Shown here: positions 9,389 through 22,594 of the stretch, piece after piece
Layout: each line of letters opens with the position of its first letter
How positions within the stretch are numbered: position 1 is the stretch's first letter
Source of the DNA: Caenorhabditis remanei
Lineage: Eukaryota; Nematoda; Chromadorea; Rhabditida; Rhabditidae
Direction of reading: 5' to 3'
DNA length: 64,000 bases
Assembly (NCBI RefSeq): GCF_010183535.1
Contig: NC_071331.1
Coordinates: 14,508,001-14,572,000 of the forward strand
The notes under the pieces: generated by a model
Told to the model about the DNA's origin: nothing
Database searches by the model: none
What the model saw: the letters and a program-made list of their open reading frames with translations, nothing else
Translations under genes and position numbers: made by a program

Positions 9389-12300
9389 CGTTTAAAAATG
9401 AGACAATGTTCATATTTCGTCCCTTCTCAACGCTTTTCGGAACGATGTGGATGTGGAAAAGAAAAATCGAAACATCCAGAAGCAGTAATTGAGAGAAGTC
9501 AAGGAAAAGGTCATCCGGTTAACCATTTGACACTGCCTGGAATCCAAGAAGTTGATACAACTGATGTTGATGGAGATGAAAATGAAGTGAGTTATCTTTT
9601 GAAAAAAATACACTTATGTGAATCCTTGATAAGAAAGTTGTAAATAGAAAATAAAGAGAAAACATTTTCAGGTGAATCTTTCTCCCGGTCGGTGGTCTAT
9701 TCAATCTCATACAGAAGTTATTCCAACTGATTCTTATGGAAATATTGTCTTTGAAGGTAAACAAATGAATTCGAAAAGAGAATAAAACATATTCGTTTCA
9801 GGAACCGCCCATCATGCTCAATATGCTCGTGTCAGTTTTGACTCTGATCCTAGAGATATTGTCCATTTAATGATGAAAGTTTGGAAATTGAAACCACCGA
9901 AGTTGATCATAACAATCAATGGAGGACTGACTAAGTTCGAGTTAGTTTCTGACAGAAATAGAAAGAAAAAGATGGAAAAGTTCCCGAAATAATAATTGGA
10001 AATGATCTTTCGTTCTGATTTAATCTTGCTTAAACACCTACTGAACACGATATAAGACTATAAGCTTTTCCGTTTTCAGTACTTTCTCCCTTCCAGAAAT
10101 TTCTTTTTGATACTTCAAACTGATAAGTTAACCTTTTTGACGTCACCAAAAATGCCACAATTCTCTCCGAGGTGGTTGGTTTTTCGATGATAAAATTTGA
10201 CCGTGTAGTGATATCAGAAGAAATGGAAGCATAATGACAAAAATTGGGTGAGGATGATAAGAGAATTTGCAGTCTGCAACCGAAATTGGCAAGAACGTTC
10301 CGAAAAGGAATCATGAAAATAGCAAAGTCCACAGATGCATGGATCATCACTTCTGGGTTGGATGAAGGCGTCGTGAGGCATTTGGATTCTGCGTTGCATG
10401 GTTAGAATATTCGGAGAAAAGGAAATATATTCAGAAATGAAATTTCAGATCAAGGAACACATCACGCAGCGAAGAAACACGTGGCAATTGGAATCGCTTC
10501 GTGGGGAATGTTGAAGCAGAGAAATCGTTTCGTTGGAAAGGATTCAACAGTGACTTATGCGACGAATGTATTCAATAATACAAGACTGAAAGAACTCAAT
10601 GATAATCATTCGTACTTCTTGTTTTCGGACAATGGAACTGTTAATCGGTATTGCAGGAGTTTCAGAAATAAATATTACAACAAGGAATTTCAGATATGGT
10701 GCTGAAATCATTCTCCGTAAACGATTAGAAGCATATCTGGCTCAGGGAGACAAGAAAAGAAGTGCAATTCCATTGATTTGTGTCGTGTTGGAAGGAGGAG
10801 CATTCACGATTAAAATGGTTCATGATTATGTCATGACGTAAGTATTCATAACTGACATTGTTCATTTCAAGTTTCCAGTGTTCCACGTATTCCTGTAATA
10901 ATTTGTGATGGCAGTGGAAGAGCTTCCGATATTCTTGCTTTCGCACATCAAACTGTTTCTCAGAATGGGTATTTTTGTTATAACTTTAATGATTTCAGCA
11001 CGTTTTATTTCAGATTTTTGTCCGATAATATCAGAAACCAATTGGTGAATATTGTTCGACGAATCTTTGGATACGATCCGAAAACTGCTCAAAAATTGAT
11101 AAAACAGATTGTGGAATGTACAACAAACAAGACTTTGGTAAGATTTCTGAGAATTTAATCTGATATCGGAAGTGAATGTTCTAGATGACAGTATTCCGTT
11201 TCGGTGAATCATCTCGAGAAGATTTGGATCATGCAATCATGTCATGTCTTCTGAAAGGTCAAAATCTCTCTCCACCAGAACAACTTCAATTGGCTCTCGC
11301 ATGGAATAGAGCTGATATCGCAAGAACTGAAATATTCGCAAATGGAACAGAATGGACAACGCAAGATTTGCATAACGCAATGATTGAAGCACTTTCAAAT
11401 GATCGTATCGACTTCGTTCATTTACTTCTCGAAAACGGAGTTTCAATGCAGAAATTCTTGACGTACGGACGGTTGGAGCATCTTTACAATACAGAGAAAG
11501 GACCACAGAACACGTTGAGAACAAACCTTTTAGTTGATTCGAAACATCATATCAAGCTGGTTGAAATTGGAAGATTGGTGGAGGATTTGATGGGAAATCT
11601 GTACAAATCAAACTATACAAAAGAAGAATTCAAGAATCAATACTTTTTATTCAACAATCGGAAACAGGTCGGTTTTAGGTTTGGAACTGAGCTGACCTCT
11701 TTTTATATTTTAGTTCGGAAAACGCGTTGCTAACGGTAATGGAGGTCGAAACGACGTCGTCGGACCATCTGGAGATGCTGGAAGAGAACGAATGTCATCA
11801 ATGCAAATCAGCTTGATTAATAATGCAAGAAACTCTATTATCTCTCTTTTTGGAGGAGCTGGAAGAAAGAAGGATTCAGATGATGGTGGGGTTTAGATGA
11901 AATTGAAACACAATTGTTTTATTTCAGAAGATGAGTTTTCGAATCTGGAAGAAGAGGCGAATATGGACTTCACATTCCGTTATCCGTACAGTGATTTAAT
12001 GATTTGGGCGGTGTTGACAAAAAGACAAAAAATGGCAAAATTGATGTGGACTCATGGAGAGGAGGGAATGGCGAAAGTAGGCTCAAAAATTGGTCAATTT
12101 TTCAAAAAAAGGGTTTTCAGGCATTAGTTGCTAGCCGTTTGTACATGTCATTAGCAAAAACAGCTTCGTTGGCGACTGGAGAAATTGGATTGAGTCAAGA
12201 TTTCACAGAGTTTAGCGAGTGAGTTTCAGTCATTAAATTGGTATATTCAACTTTTGAAAACATGCAGACAATTCTCTGAGTTAGCCGTAGAAGTTTTGGA

Positions 12301-15300
12301 ATACTGCACTAAACACGGACGAGATCAAACTCTTCGTTTACTGACATGCGAATTGACAAATTGGGGAGATGAAACATGTCTCTCGCTGGCTGCAAATAAT
12401 GGACACAGGAAGTTTTTAGCCCATCCATGGTAAGTTTTCTGTCTAGAATATTCGAAAGACTTTCTCCAGTTTCAGTTGTCAAATGCTTCTTTCTGATCTT
12501 TGGCAAGGTGGTCTTCTCATGAAAAATAATCAGAATTCGAAAGTATTGGCCTGTTTGACAGTCCCTCCACTCATATTTCTGCTGGGATTCAAAACGAAAG
12601 AACAGTTGATGCTTCAACCAAAAACTGCAGCAGAACATGACGAAGAAATGTCAGATTCTGAAATGAGTGCTGAAGAAACAGAGTCTTCAACTGATACTTC
12701 ATCAGATTCGGATGATTCTGATAATGAAGGAGATAAAGGAAGAGCTCAGAGTCTCGGAGCAGATCAGCCATTGAGTATTCAAAGAGTTCGTTTAGAAATA
12801 GAATCAGAAGGGGATTAATTGAAATTTCAGCTTGTCCGTGATAAATTGAACTTCTCTGAAAAAAAGAAAAACGAAATGGGAATCAGTCGAATCGTAGTGG
12901 CTCCTCCTATTGTCACCGGAAGAAATCGTTCCAGAACCATGTCGATAAAGAAATCGAAGAAGAATGTGATTAAACCGCCGGCGTGTTTGAAGATTGAAAC
13001 ATCAGATGACGATGAACATGAACAGAAAAAAGCTACGGAAATGTGTAAGTCCAGTTCAACTTAGCAGATTGATTGAAGTAGAACACTTCAGATATCAACA
13101 GAACAGCAAAACGTGGATCCGTAGCTATTGCTTTGAATCATGATGATATGTATATGGATCCAAGTGAGGACATGGAAACAGAAGCTCGATTGAAATCATC
13201 GAGAGAATACTCTACTTCTCGAAATGAAACAGTCCATGTCTATACGGTTCGTGTTCTTTTCTCACTAGAATCACATCGTCTATATTTTCAGCAACGTCCG
13301 TTGTCATGGAAAAAGAAAATAATGGAGTTTTACAAAGCTCCAATCACAACTTATTGGTTATGGTTCTTCGCTTTCGTTCTATTTTTAATTTTACTAACTT
13401 ATAATTTACTGGTAAAAACTCAAAGGTAGTTCGATTTGATCTCGAAACAAAATGATAATAATTTGAATTTTCAGAGTTGCAAGTTGGTCGGAGTGGTATG
13501 TATTTGCTTATATCTTCGTCTGGACACTGGAAATGGGTCGGAAAGTAGTGTCAACTATAATGATGGATACATCTAAACCAGTTCTAAAACAACTACGAGT
13601 TTTCTTTTTTCAATATCGAAATGGACTGTTGGCATTCGGATTATTGACTTATTTGATTGCATATTTTATTCGATTGAGTCCCACTACAAAGTAAAAGATA
13701 CAATAGTTTCAGATAGATATTAATATTTTAATATTTCAGAACACTTGGAAGAATTCTAATAATCTGTAATTCTGTTATTTGGTCTCTCAAATTAGTTGAT
13801 TATTTATCAGTTCTACAAGGCCTCGGACCCTACATCAATATTGTTGCAGAAATGGTAATTTTCCCTGCTTCCATTTCTCCAAAATGCAATATTTTCCAGA
13901 TTCCATCAATGATTCCTCTATGTGTTCTTGTGTTTATCACTCTATATTCATTCGGTTTACTCCGTCAAAGTATAACATATCCGTACGAGGATTGGCACTG
14001 GATTCTTGTCCGAAACATCTTCTTGCAACCATATTTCATGCTTTACGGAGAAGTTTATGCAGCTGAAATCGACACTTGTGGAGATGAGATCTGGCATACT
14101 CACGAGGATGAAAATATTCCGATTAGCATGTTGAATGTAACTCGTAAGTTGTTGATTCTCAGAGATATTTGATTGAATTATTCCATTTTCAGACGAGACA
14201 TGTGTTCCTGGATATTGGATTGCTCCAGTCGGTCTCACTGTGTTCATGTTGGCTACTAATGTTCTTCTAATGAATGTAATGGTTGCCGGATGCACTTATA
14301 TTTTCGAAAAGCACATTGAATCGACTCGTGAAATTTTCCTATTCGAAAGATACGGACAAGTAATGGAATATGAATCAACTCCGTGGCTTCCTCCTCCGTT
14401 TACAATAATTTATCACATCATTTGGGTCATTAAACTTATAAGATACAGTAGTAGAATGTTTGAAAGAAAGAATCTATTCGATCAGAGTTTGAGTAAGTTT
14501 AGAAAGTGGATGAATGGAAGAGAAAGTGAATATTTCAGAACTATTCCTCTCACCGGATGAAATGGAAAAAGTACATACATTCGAGGAAGAAAGTGTGGAG
14601 GATATGAAACGAGAAACAGAAAAGAAGAATCTGAGTTCGAATGACGAGAGAATTCATCGAACTGCAGAGAGAACTGACGTCATTTTACATAGAGTTGCTC
14701 ATTTGACACAAATGGAATTCTCGTTGAAAGAAGAGATCAGAGAGTTGGAACACAAAATGAAGACGATGGATACAAGACATGTTAGTTCACATGAACTAGA
14801 AATATATTTTTCAAAATTTCAGAAAGATCAAATGAACATAATGTTAGACATGAGCAAGAAATTGAACAAGTTTGTAAGTGGAAAATATAAACGTGGATCA
14901 TTTGGAGGAAGTGGAAGTGATGGAGGAGGTGGAAATGTATCATCAGATCACTCCCCGATTGAAAAAAAGAACCGTTTGCCAATGGTAAGACACCTATCTT
15001 CTTCTTTTCCTTATAGCAGATAACACTCAGAATAGAAAAATGAGCAATACATTTCTCTTTTAGATAACAATCGACGGTCCAACTCCGATCAATTCAAGAA
15101 GATCATCAGGTCAATATTTGAAAAGAGATTCACTTCAGATGAAGAAAAAATCAATGGAACAATCAAAGATCCCCTCGATTCAGTTAGAAGTTTCCGACGG
15201 TGTGTTGTTTGAAAATACTTCCAAATAAACTTTTTTTTCAGTCACAGAACATGAAGACGACGATAACGAATCTGCGGTTGAATACGTGGAATACAGTATT

Positions 15301-15734
15301 CCAGTACCTCAAATGAGAGTTCGTCATGTCACGGATAGTGATAAATCAGATCTTTCAGAAGATGATTTGTTGACGAGAGAAGTTGAACCACCCACTAGCA
15401 TGAAGTAAGTTCTTGTGAGAAATGAAAGAATACTGATCAAATGAGTTTTCCCATTTCAGTTTGCCTCGTGGACCACGTCGTCATGCTCTCTACTCCACAA
15501 TTGCAGATGCAATTGAAACGGAAGATGATTACTATGCTGTATGTCCCACTCTTGCCCCACTCTCGACTAAAAACCAAATATTTTCAGGACAGCCCAGTTC
15601 CTATGCCTATGACTCCAATTCAACCAGACGATGGCTCATATTTCGGAGAGACGGTGAATTTCTTTTATTCGAAAAGTGTTAATATTGATTTTCAGGATTC
15701 GAGATACCCGAGAGATGAAAGTGATTTCGAGTAG
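8801..15734 (+). CDS. gtl-1: TRPM-family cation channel (GON-2/GTL type), probably gtl-1
   Basis: TRPM channels are tetrameric plasma-membrane cation channels; worm GON-2, GTL-1 and GTL-2 handle Mg2+/Ca2+ in intestine, gonad and excretory cell. The order is complete. The SLOG/LSDAT N-terminal region is at about 9390-11000 ([86 protein letters not shown]). The melastatin helical repeats follow ([60 protein letters not shown]). An acidic linker ([15 protein letters not shown]) precedes the membrane segments at about 13330-14430. The pore is [19 protein letters not shown] near 14010-14070. A C-terminal coiled coil lies near 14690-14770. No alpha-kinase domain follows. It has more than 20 exons, with the stop at 15732-15734 and AATAAA near 15880. 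The true start is unresolved: an in-frame ATG at 9398 is the first safe one, and the exons at 8801-9321 join only through less usual acceptors. The symbol rests on family plus remembered synteny; gon-2 is the alternative. Confidence 0.8.
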
Positions 15735-15877
15735 TAGATCAAATTTATTATTTCTCATTTTATTTATTGTTTTGTAACTATTTCTAGTATTTGAGAGCTC
15801 TGTTTTTTCATTTGCCAATTTTCAAAGTTTCAATTGTCTTTGTACATAACTGCAAGTTCCCTATCTTTCTTTTTTAT

Positions 15878-15888
15878 GAAATAAAGCG
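15878..15888 (+). terminator. Polyadenylation signal of the TRPM gene
   Basis: A canonical AATAAA occurs in the sequence gaaataaagcgg about 145 bp beyond the TRPM stop codon. It is the first such signal after the stop on this strand. Confidence 0.6.
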
Positions 15889-16781
15889 GAAAATTTTCGA
15901 AAATTTCATCAACATTATATGCTGATAAGAAACAAAGAATTGTTTCAAATGTATAGAAGAAACTGATGACAGAAACATTTGACAGTTTCATCAATTGAAT
16001 CAAACAGGGGATTGGTCACTCCGTCGTCATGAGAAAAACTATAACCTGCATGTTCCGTTGTGTACTACTTCTTCCTCATAAAAAGTGTTATCACTATAAA
16101 CTGAAAACATATTATTCTTCAATACCTTGTCAATATTTTTTAGAGTGAATGAGTGTGCAGAACAAATATGCAGGTCGACACTTGAAAATGAAGCTAACAG
16201 CCGTGTAGCTTGGAACTCGGATGAATTTTAAGTGAACGGGGTGATCAACCCTCAGATGATAAAGAAAATAAAAGAAAACCATAATTGAAGACACTATGAA
16301 CTTGGATTTTTGGAGAAACATTGAAATTAAGAAAAACTATTTTCAGAGATAATATTGTTTTCTAAACTAGAAATAAAAATGACTTATCGAAATCAAAAAC
16401 TTCCAAAATCTAAATGTTGTGATGTCAATTTTGTATTCCTTATTTGTGAGAGTTAAATGCACACTGATAAAAAATATTCAAATGATAAGAATAAGCAAAA
16501 TGAATTTCAGTCATTCAATTTTTTTTGCTCACCTGTATTTCCCTTCGATAACTTTTCTCTAACAATGGTTTATTTGCTGAAGCTAAAAAACGAAACTTGA
16601 GAAATCAAATGAGTCATCAAAAGATCAACAGAGAACCATTGGTAGTGGAACTGATCACAATTCTCATATATTTATTTATTTTTTCTTAGAATCATTTCAT
16701 CTCATCAAATATGTTACAGAACACAGCCTACGGACTTGGAGATTTTCTCCATATAAATAATTGAAAAAAGCAAAAAAAAAA

Positions 16782-17935
16782 ATGGTCTCGAAGTTAGCTT
16801 TTTCTCTTCTTTTCTGTAGCTTAGCAGCTGAAAGAATCAGTGTTTCAGGAACAGAAAAGAAGAAATTTGGTTCGTAATGTAGAGTGTTCATAATAATTGA
16901 AGAGAGTTTCAGATCCAAATGACTGTTATGAACCAGGAACAATATTCGAAGAAAATGAGAAAAATTTGGGATTTTGCCCATGTAAATATGGATATTTTGG
17001 ACCAGAATGTTTCGATATTTTCGATTGTGTTCTTGGAGAATTAAGAATTGAAAAGTAGGTTATCTCCTGGGTTTCCCTTCTTCAGTTTCATTTTCTCAGT
17101 TGTACGAGAGAAATTCAAAATGATTACGATCTTCAATGGAGATGTGCTGCTTCGAATGTGGATATTGTGAAGGTTAGTAGGAGTCATTTCATTCAAAAAA
17201 CTGTAAAATGTTCTTTGAGATTTGTACTTGTCCAGATGGATTCAGAGGAGAAACTTGTGAATATATAATGGAAAACACATTGTCTACATACTGGAAGACA
17301 GTCAGTCAATCCCAAAGATACTTCGAAGTCATTTACAATAAATCAGACTCTTTTCTGAAAATAACTGGATCAAAAGTGGGCCAAACTGTAAGTTTTTTGA
17401 TGTCGTGGAGTATCGAATACTTTCGTTTTTCTTATCAATATAGTTGTCAAATGATGTAGGACACATCAGTTGTAACATTTATTTCAGAACAGAAACGAAT
17501 TGTGAAATAAGAAAGAAATGTCAACGAAAATAAAGAAATTTCAGATCATTGAGTACCGTCGACTGATAATGTTCGTGATATTTGTTTTGATTTTGGAAGT
17601 TGCATGGAGGTACACGAAGAGACAAGAAGAACAAAAAGAGCAACTGGAATTGGATTGTCAATTAGCAGAGAAAAATAAGAAAGTTCATTTGGATAATTTC
17701 AAAAACAGAATTACTTATTTTCCATTGAATATTCACCCAAGAAGTCTGGTAATATTACTTATCCTTTTTCATCCGAATTATTGTTTTCTTTTAGGAAGAA
17801 GCAGACGAATTACCTGTCAAAAAGACGATTGAAATGGATTCAATCTCTCAATTCTCTGAAATTTCGGAGATTTCCGAAGATGTTGTGGTAGAAGAAAACA
17901 CACCGAAAGTTTACAGACCGCATCTTCACATTTAA
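16782..17935 (+). CDS. Small type I membrane protein with EGF-like cysteine motifs
   Basis: I do not recognise the orthologue. The ATG at 16782 opens a signal peptide (MVSKLAFSLLFCSLAAERIS). The next exons hold two cysteine groups: FCPCKYGYFGPECFD and ICTCPDGFRGETCEY, the latter an EGF-type C-terminal signature (CxCxxGxxGxxC). A transmembrane helix follows at about 17560-17610 (RRLIMFVIFVLILEVAW). The tail is cytoplasmic and charged, Glu/Lys-rich then Ser/Glu-rich (ISQFSEISEISEDVVVEE), ending PKVYRPHLHI-stop at 17935. Exons are clear at 16782-16870, about 16912-17055 and 17100-17174, and from about 17217; the join around 17390-17545 is uncertain, and a small extra exon near 17487-17530 is possible. 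A TATA-like catataaat lies about 30 bp upstream. Function is probably cell-surface adhesion or signalling, which is inference. Confidence 0.65.
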
Positions 17936-20900
17936 AATTATACTGAATATAAAAAAGAGAAACGTTGGTCTGTGTAACCTGAAATTTTTTATATATTCAA
18001 GTTAAATTGTTCTTTCTGTTTTGCATAAATTGTTAGGTCTTTTAGTTTTCAAAATGGCACTTACAAACAGCTCACTTGTGATGGAATTATTTGAATCTCT
18101 CCAGAGCGGAAACTCTGACTGTTCCTGGAAAATAAATAATGTCCTGTTATATGAACGTCTGAAGTTCAAATGAATTATGGGGCATGACTTGAACCGATAT
18201 GATTTAACACTTCTTAAAAAAAACTATCAATCTCTGAAATCCCACGCAAATAAAAGAAACCATTTCAATGTATTCATTGAGAGGTGTTCTCTGCAAAAGA
18301 AAATGCCTTATTTAATAGAAAACAGATCAGAATTATACGTCAAAATACTATTTGAAACCCCACAAAATGACAAACGGAACTACTTTCCTCTTCATAATTT
18401 TTCTCCAACTATTTATTTTATTCACTTTACAACTGCACCCAAACAAATTTCAACTCAAAAAGTGAGATTTTTGATCTGTGGAGCAAAAAGAGCACGATTT
18501 TTGAAGTCTTCATATTCGAAGAAAGAAAAGTTGAGAATATGGAAAAGTCCAAGTATTTTGGGTTAAAACAGAACACGTCAACTATACTCAAGGGGCATTT
18601 TTATGTCACTAACTCTCGCGACTTTACACAGAAATTTCAAAAAGCAAAAATATGAAAAAGGAAGTTGGAAGAGGAGAACAAAGAAGAGAAACAAAGACTC
18701 AGATATGAGGATTCTCGAGGATTCTAGACATTCTGTTCGAGCGAGTTTACGAGTTTTAATATGGAGAACGGTAACAAATACTTTTTTTCAATTCGTTTGC
18801 TCCAGTCGCCCTGTTTCCAACGAACAGAATTATCGAATACCATTGTATCAGTCTCACAAATAATTGTTTTTTCTCTTACTTTTAATAAATTACTTCAAAA
18901 AAGTCTCGGTATTACTGGTCTGAAATTAGTCTTTGATATTTCTCCGCCACGTGGTCGGGCTGGAATGATCTCGGCGAGAACTAAGACATAGCTCATTGTG
19001 TCAGACAGTTCCTTGACAGTATCATTTTCTCACCTAACCTATCTTGTTATAAGCTATCTGAAGATAAGAATAATTGATGAGTCGTGGTATCTAATTACTA
19101 TTTTCATGCAAAATAAACTATCTCCTGATTTCCTCGAACATCTTCAAAAATTCGTCTACCGATTTTGTACTTTTCGAGACCACTCAATCTCTGAGCATTC
19201 ATCGTTCAAATTCTTCCACAGATTCTTTTACAACTTCACAGTTTCTCCTCAACTCTCAACTCTTTTCTTCTCTTCTTTTTTCTCTTTATCCCATAACTTT
19301 TCCTTGTTTTTTCCTTCGTTCTCTTTTTCTTCCATTCCCGTCTTCTTTAGACATGATGAATTTGTTGTAATCCATTTGAAAAACGAAAGAAAAAGAAAAA
19401 AAAGTGAGATATATTTTTTGCAGCCTTACCGATTCCCTTGAGAACTTTCCAAGGTTATGATTTATTTTTCCTGGCGACTAACAACTTTTTCTGAGAATAT
19501 TTCCTTTACTTTTTCAAAGTGTTTTGACCAGTTCTTGTACACTTTTGAACCGTTTATTTCGAAAAACCTTTAAGGTTTTCAGGAAAAAATTCTAGAAATA
19601 TCATACTGTGTTCTTAGTCATCACTGAATCTTGCACTTTTACGTCTCTCAGTTTTTTCTCTTTTTCTGTTTTTGAACCTTAATTCTTCTCTTGTTTTAAT
19701 CTTTAAATGAAGTCATTCAATTACTCTCTTTTTACTGCAATAATATGTTTCGTTTTATTTCATTTTCAGCTTCCAACAAAATTCAATTTTTGTAAAAGAT
19801 GCGCAGAATGCACCGAAACTGTAAAAATGCTTTCGATAACATTTGTAAAGTCCCAGATCAGTCAAATTATGAGAACGGTGCACTTTTCTATCAAACGAAA
19901 CATCTCAAGTTAAACAAATATGTTCATCGGCATCTATATTTTTTATCTGCAAATTCGTCTCAAGTAATTCTCAAAATGAACCTCTAAAATTAGAATATCT
20001 CCCATCTTTTTCGAAATGTACGTCGTCATTTGACATGCCCAATAAAATTTGAGTCGACTCGACCGCCCGTCTTCAACTTAAACTCGTGTTTTTTCTAAGA
20101 AACTGAACAAGAAAAAGGCAGAAGATACTAAATTTCTACTGAAACTAAATTACTCTTTCCGACATGTTTACTTCACTCTGTTCTCTTATTTTTGGTGTTT
20201 CAGTTATTGGATACTCATCTGTTTTTCTGTCTGGAATAACGACCACGCGACTACAGTAATCTCATCGAAAGTTTTACTTTTCATTTTGAAATTAAAGAGA
20301 ATTCGAATCCTCATTCCGTGCACTTACCGAATATCATTCTGATCCTTAATCTAAAATAAATAAATATAAATAAAACTCTAATAAAAGTTTGAGTTGGAGG
20401 TTTAGAAATTTCAAAAACTGATGCCCCAGGGGAGGTTGAAGATCATGAATTTCTTGAAAAGGAAAGAAGATTTCCAGTTTTTTATTTCATTCGTCATTGA
20501 CTTCTTCGGAAAAATTTCGTTCGAGGAACTTTTTGTTTTCTGCTTTACGAACCTAGTTTTAGTCAAACACATTCCCATTTTAAGTACAAAAGTTCAAGAA
20601 TCTTTTTCCGTTGATTACTTGATTCTTAAGTGCCTGAGTATACAAGTATTGCATAAGATATGATAGTATGTTTTGCTCAGTTTTAACTCAATACTGCCAG
20701 TTTAAAAAGTCTTTTTGAAAACCTGAAAACCTGTACAACCGAGAGATAAAATATAGTTAATCTTATTCAAAACTCGTTTACGGAGTTTTTCTTTGAACCT
20801 CATCTAAAAATCAGTTGGTGACGTATTTTCACTTCAACAACCAATAAGCAATCATAACGAAAAATAGAACCGCAATGAAAAATGAATAATAGCCGGAGGG

Positions 20901-21306
20901 AAGGAACCGAATAAATAATTGATCGAGCAATGTCTCTGTTCACATTTTCATGTAGATCCCTTCTTTTTTCAGTTCATTTGTTTGTTCTGGATTTCATCTG
21001 ATCTGAAATTCTCTTTTTATTTTCTTTTGATGCAAGTTCTCATTTTGAAAGATCTCCGATTCCCCAATATTCTGAAACCATGACGATTCTCATTTCAACT
21101 CATTTTTTTGCCTTTTTCATTTAAACATTCGGAAAAAAAGAACAGAAAAAGAAAGAAGAGACAAAAAATAATGGGAATTGGAAGAAAAAAGTTCAATTTA
21201 GGAGAAAAAGCTAAACGACGGATTTTCCATTTCCATGGAATTTCCACGTGTTTTTTCATTTGTTTTCAATAAAATTGGAATTGTCTAGAAGTAGATCTTG
21301 GAGATT
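17936..21306. other. 3.4 kb intergenic region, no supported gene
   Basis: AT-rich sequence with T-runs, C/T-rich tracts (about 19240-19340) and several open frames (for example 18177-18566 and 18998-19441). These lack ATG-proximal context, splice partners, recognisable composition or domain similarity, so I do not call them. No tRNA or other RNA gene was recognised. It ends at the insertion site of the LTR element. Confidence 0.5.
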
Positions 21307-21311
21307 GTCTT
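21307..21311. repeat. Target-site duplication, left (gtctt)
   Basis: The five bases gtctt directly precede the left LTR and recur at 29696-29700 directly after the right LTR. A length of 5 bp fits LTR-retrotransposon integrases. Confidence 0.85.
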
Positions 21312-22005
21312 TGTGGAGGCGGGGCTTTAATGCGGTCGGAGACAGCCCCGCTCCGGAAAAGTCTTCCCAATCAAAGTGTATAAATGACGGCTAAAGTGTG
21401 AGATAAGCGATGTAACGAACAGAACACAGTTTAAAGACAAGACCCATTTATTTACGAAAGATTTAGTTAGTATAATTTATATAAGTCCAACTGAAGGAGC
21501 GGCGGCACGGAAGTTGGACGGTTGGGCGCACTCAAACAGCGGATAGAGAAACTGGCCTAAAGGGCCTAAAAAGGGCGGTTATTTACTCTCCCAATGCGTC
21601 AGTAGCGCTTAAAATAGGCTAAAATAGTCCGGAAAAATGATAGGATCTATTTTGCCAAGACTTTCACACTCGTCACGCTACCGGACGACCGGAGGAGGCA
21701 ACAACTACTCGTCGTGTTGGACTGAGCAATGAGGACGCGCGGCGGCCGCTACGCGACCGCTCGCGGCTGAGTGGAGCGCGTTTACTGACACAATGGGTTT
21801 TAGGGCGGTAATTCAAATTATAATTAATTGAATATTCCGGATAAAAGGAGATTTAAAGAGATAAATAATAAGGTGAATAAACAGATTGGAATAAGAGATT
21901 ATTAAGGCGATGATGGTCCTAGTTTTGCGGGGAAAACCACATGAGGGCCATCATCCAGCCTTTAAGTTGTCGACGGATTTGCCTTCGGGGAAATAGTTGA
22001 CAACA
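21312..22005 (-). repeat. 3' LTR of the retrotransposon (694 bp)
   Basis: Starts tgtggaggcggggc and ends gttgacaaca. It contains an unusually GC-rich patch (gcggcggccgctacgcg) at about 21740-21780 in an otherwise AT-rich genome, and TA-rich promoter-like sequences. It matches the partner LTR with no difference that I could see. Adjacent internal sequence (22006-22020) is cccgggggaggg on the plus strand and may hold the polypurine-tract function, though it is not a clean purine run. Confidence 0.9.
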
Positions 22006-22287
22006 CTCCCGGGGGAGGGTGCCAGCGGGCGCAAGGATATTAGTGAGATGGTCGTAGTCAAATGGGCAGCTCTTTAAATTTTCGAGATAGAAATGTTCTA
22101 ACTCAGCCCGTTGGTAACTCCGAAATATCTTCATCCGTGGCCTCGGCCGGAACGACCTTGATGGTCTTGTAGGGTATTCCCGTTTGTTAATCTCTTTTCC
22201 AAGATGTTAAAATCATCTGTGTCACCAAATATTATATTAATCTCTGTATGATCGGAATTTTTGGTTCAGTGGTATTATTTGATTTAT

Positions 22288-22594
22288 TTACATTAAAATT
22301 TGGATTTGAATAATTTTCACATTCAGCAATGTCAAGTCTTTTGGTAAGAATAGCTCTGGGGCGTATTTCATGTCTAGATTGAACAGAACCGCGGGTGCTG
22401 GTAGCTCTCTTGGACTGGAGTCCTGTGCATCCTCTATCTCTTCCTCTGTCGCGATATCAAGGCGGTTCAGTGGATTTAATTCAAGAGGAATAAACTGAGA
22501 GACTGCACGAGAGTATATTTTGTCTCTGCACTTTACAATCGCGGATCGAATTTGTTCGTCGCGTTTTGATTTTTCAACATGAGTGATTATTCCC
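22288..22594 (-). pseudogene. Integrase C-terminal tail remnant (end of pol)
   Basis: An open stretch on the minus strand reads GIITHVEKSKRDEQIRSAIV then KIYSRAVSQFIPLELNPLNR and an acidic tail, ending at TAA (22288-22290). A pattern of IRSAIVK..RAV..FIPLEL is the usual end of retroelement integrases, best known in BEL/Pao elements. It lies about 280 bp from the 3' LTR, the expected place for the pol terminus. The integrase core (HHCC and DDE) is absent upstream. Confidence 0.65.

Noticed and set aside
18177..19441. Open frames of 129 and 147 codons after the EGF-like gene
   Set aside because: Phe/Ser/Lys-rich low-complexity readings of AT- and CT-rich DNA without acceptors, donors or recognisable motifs.
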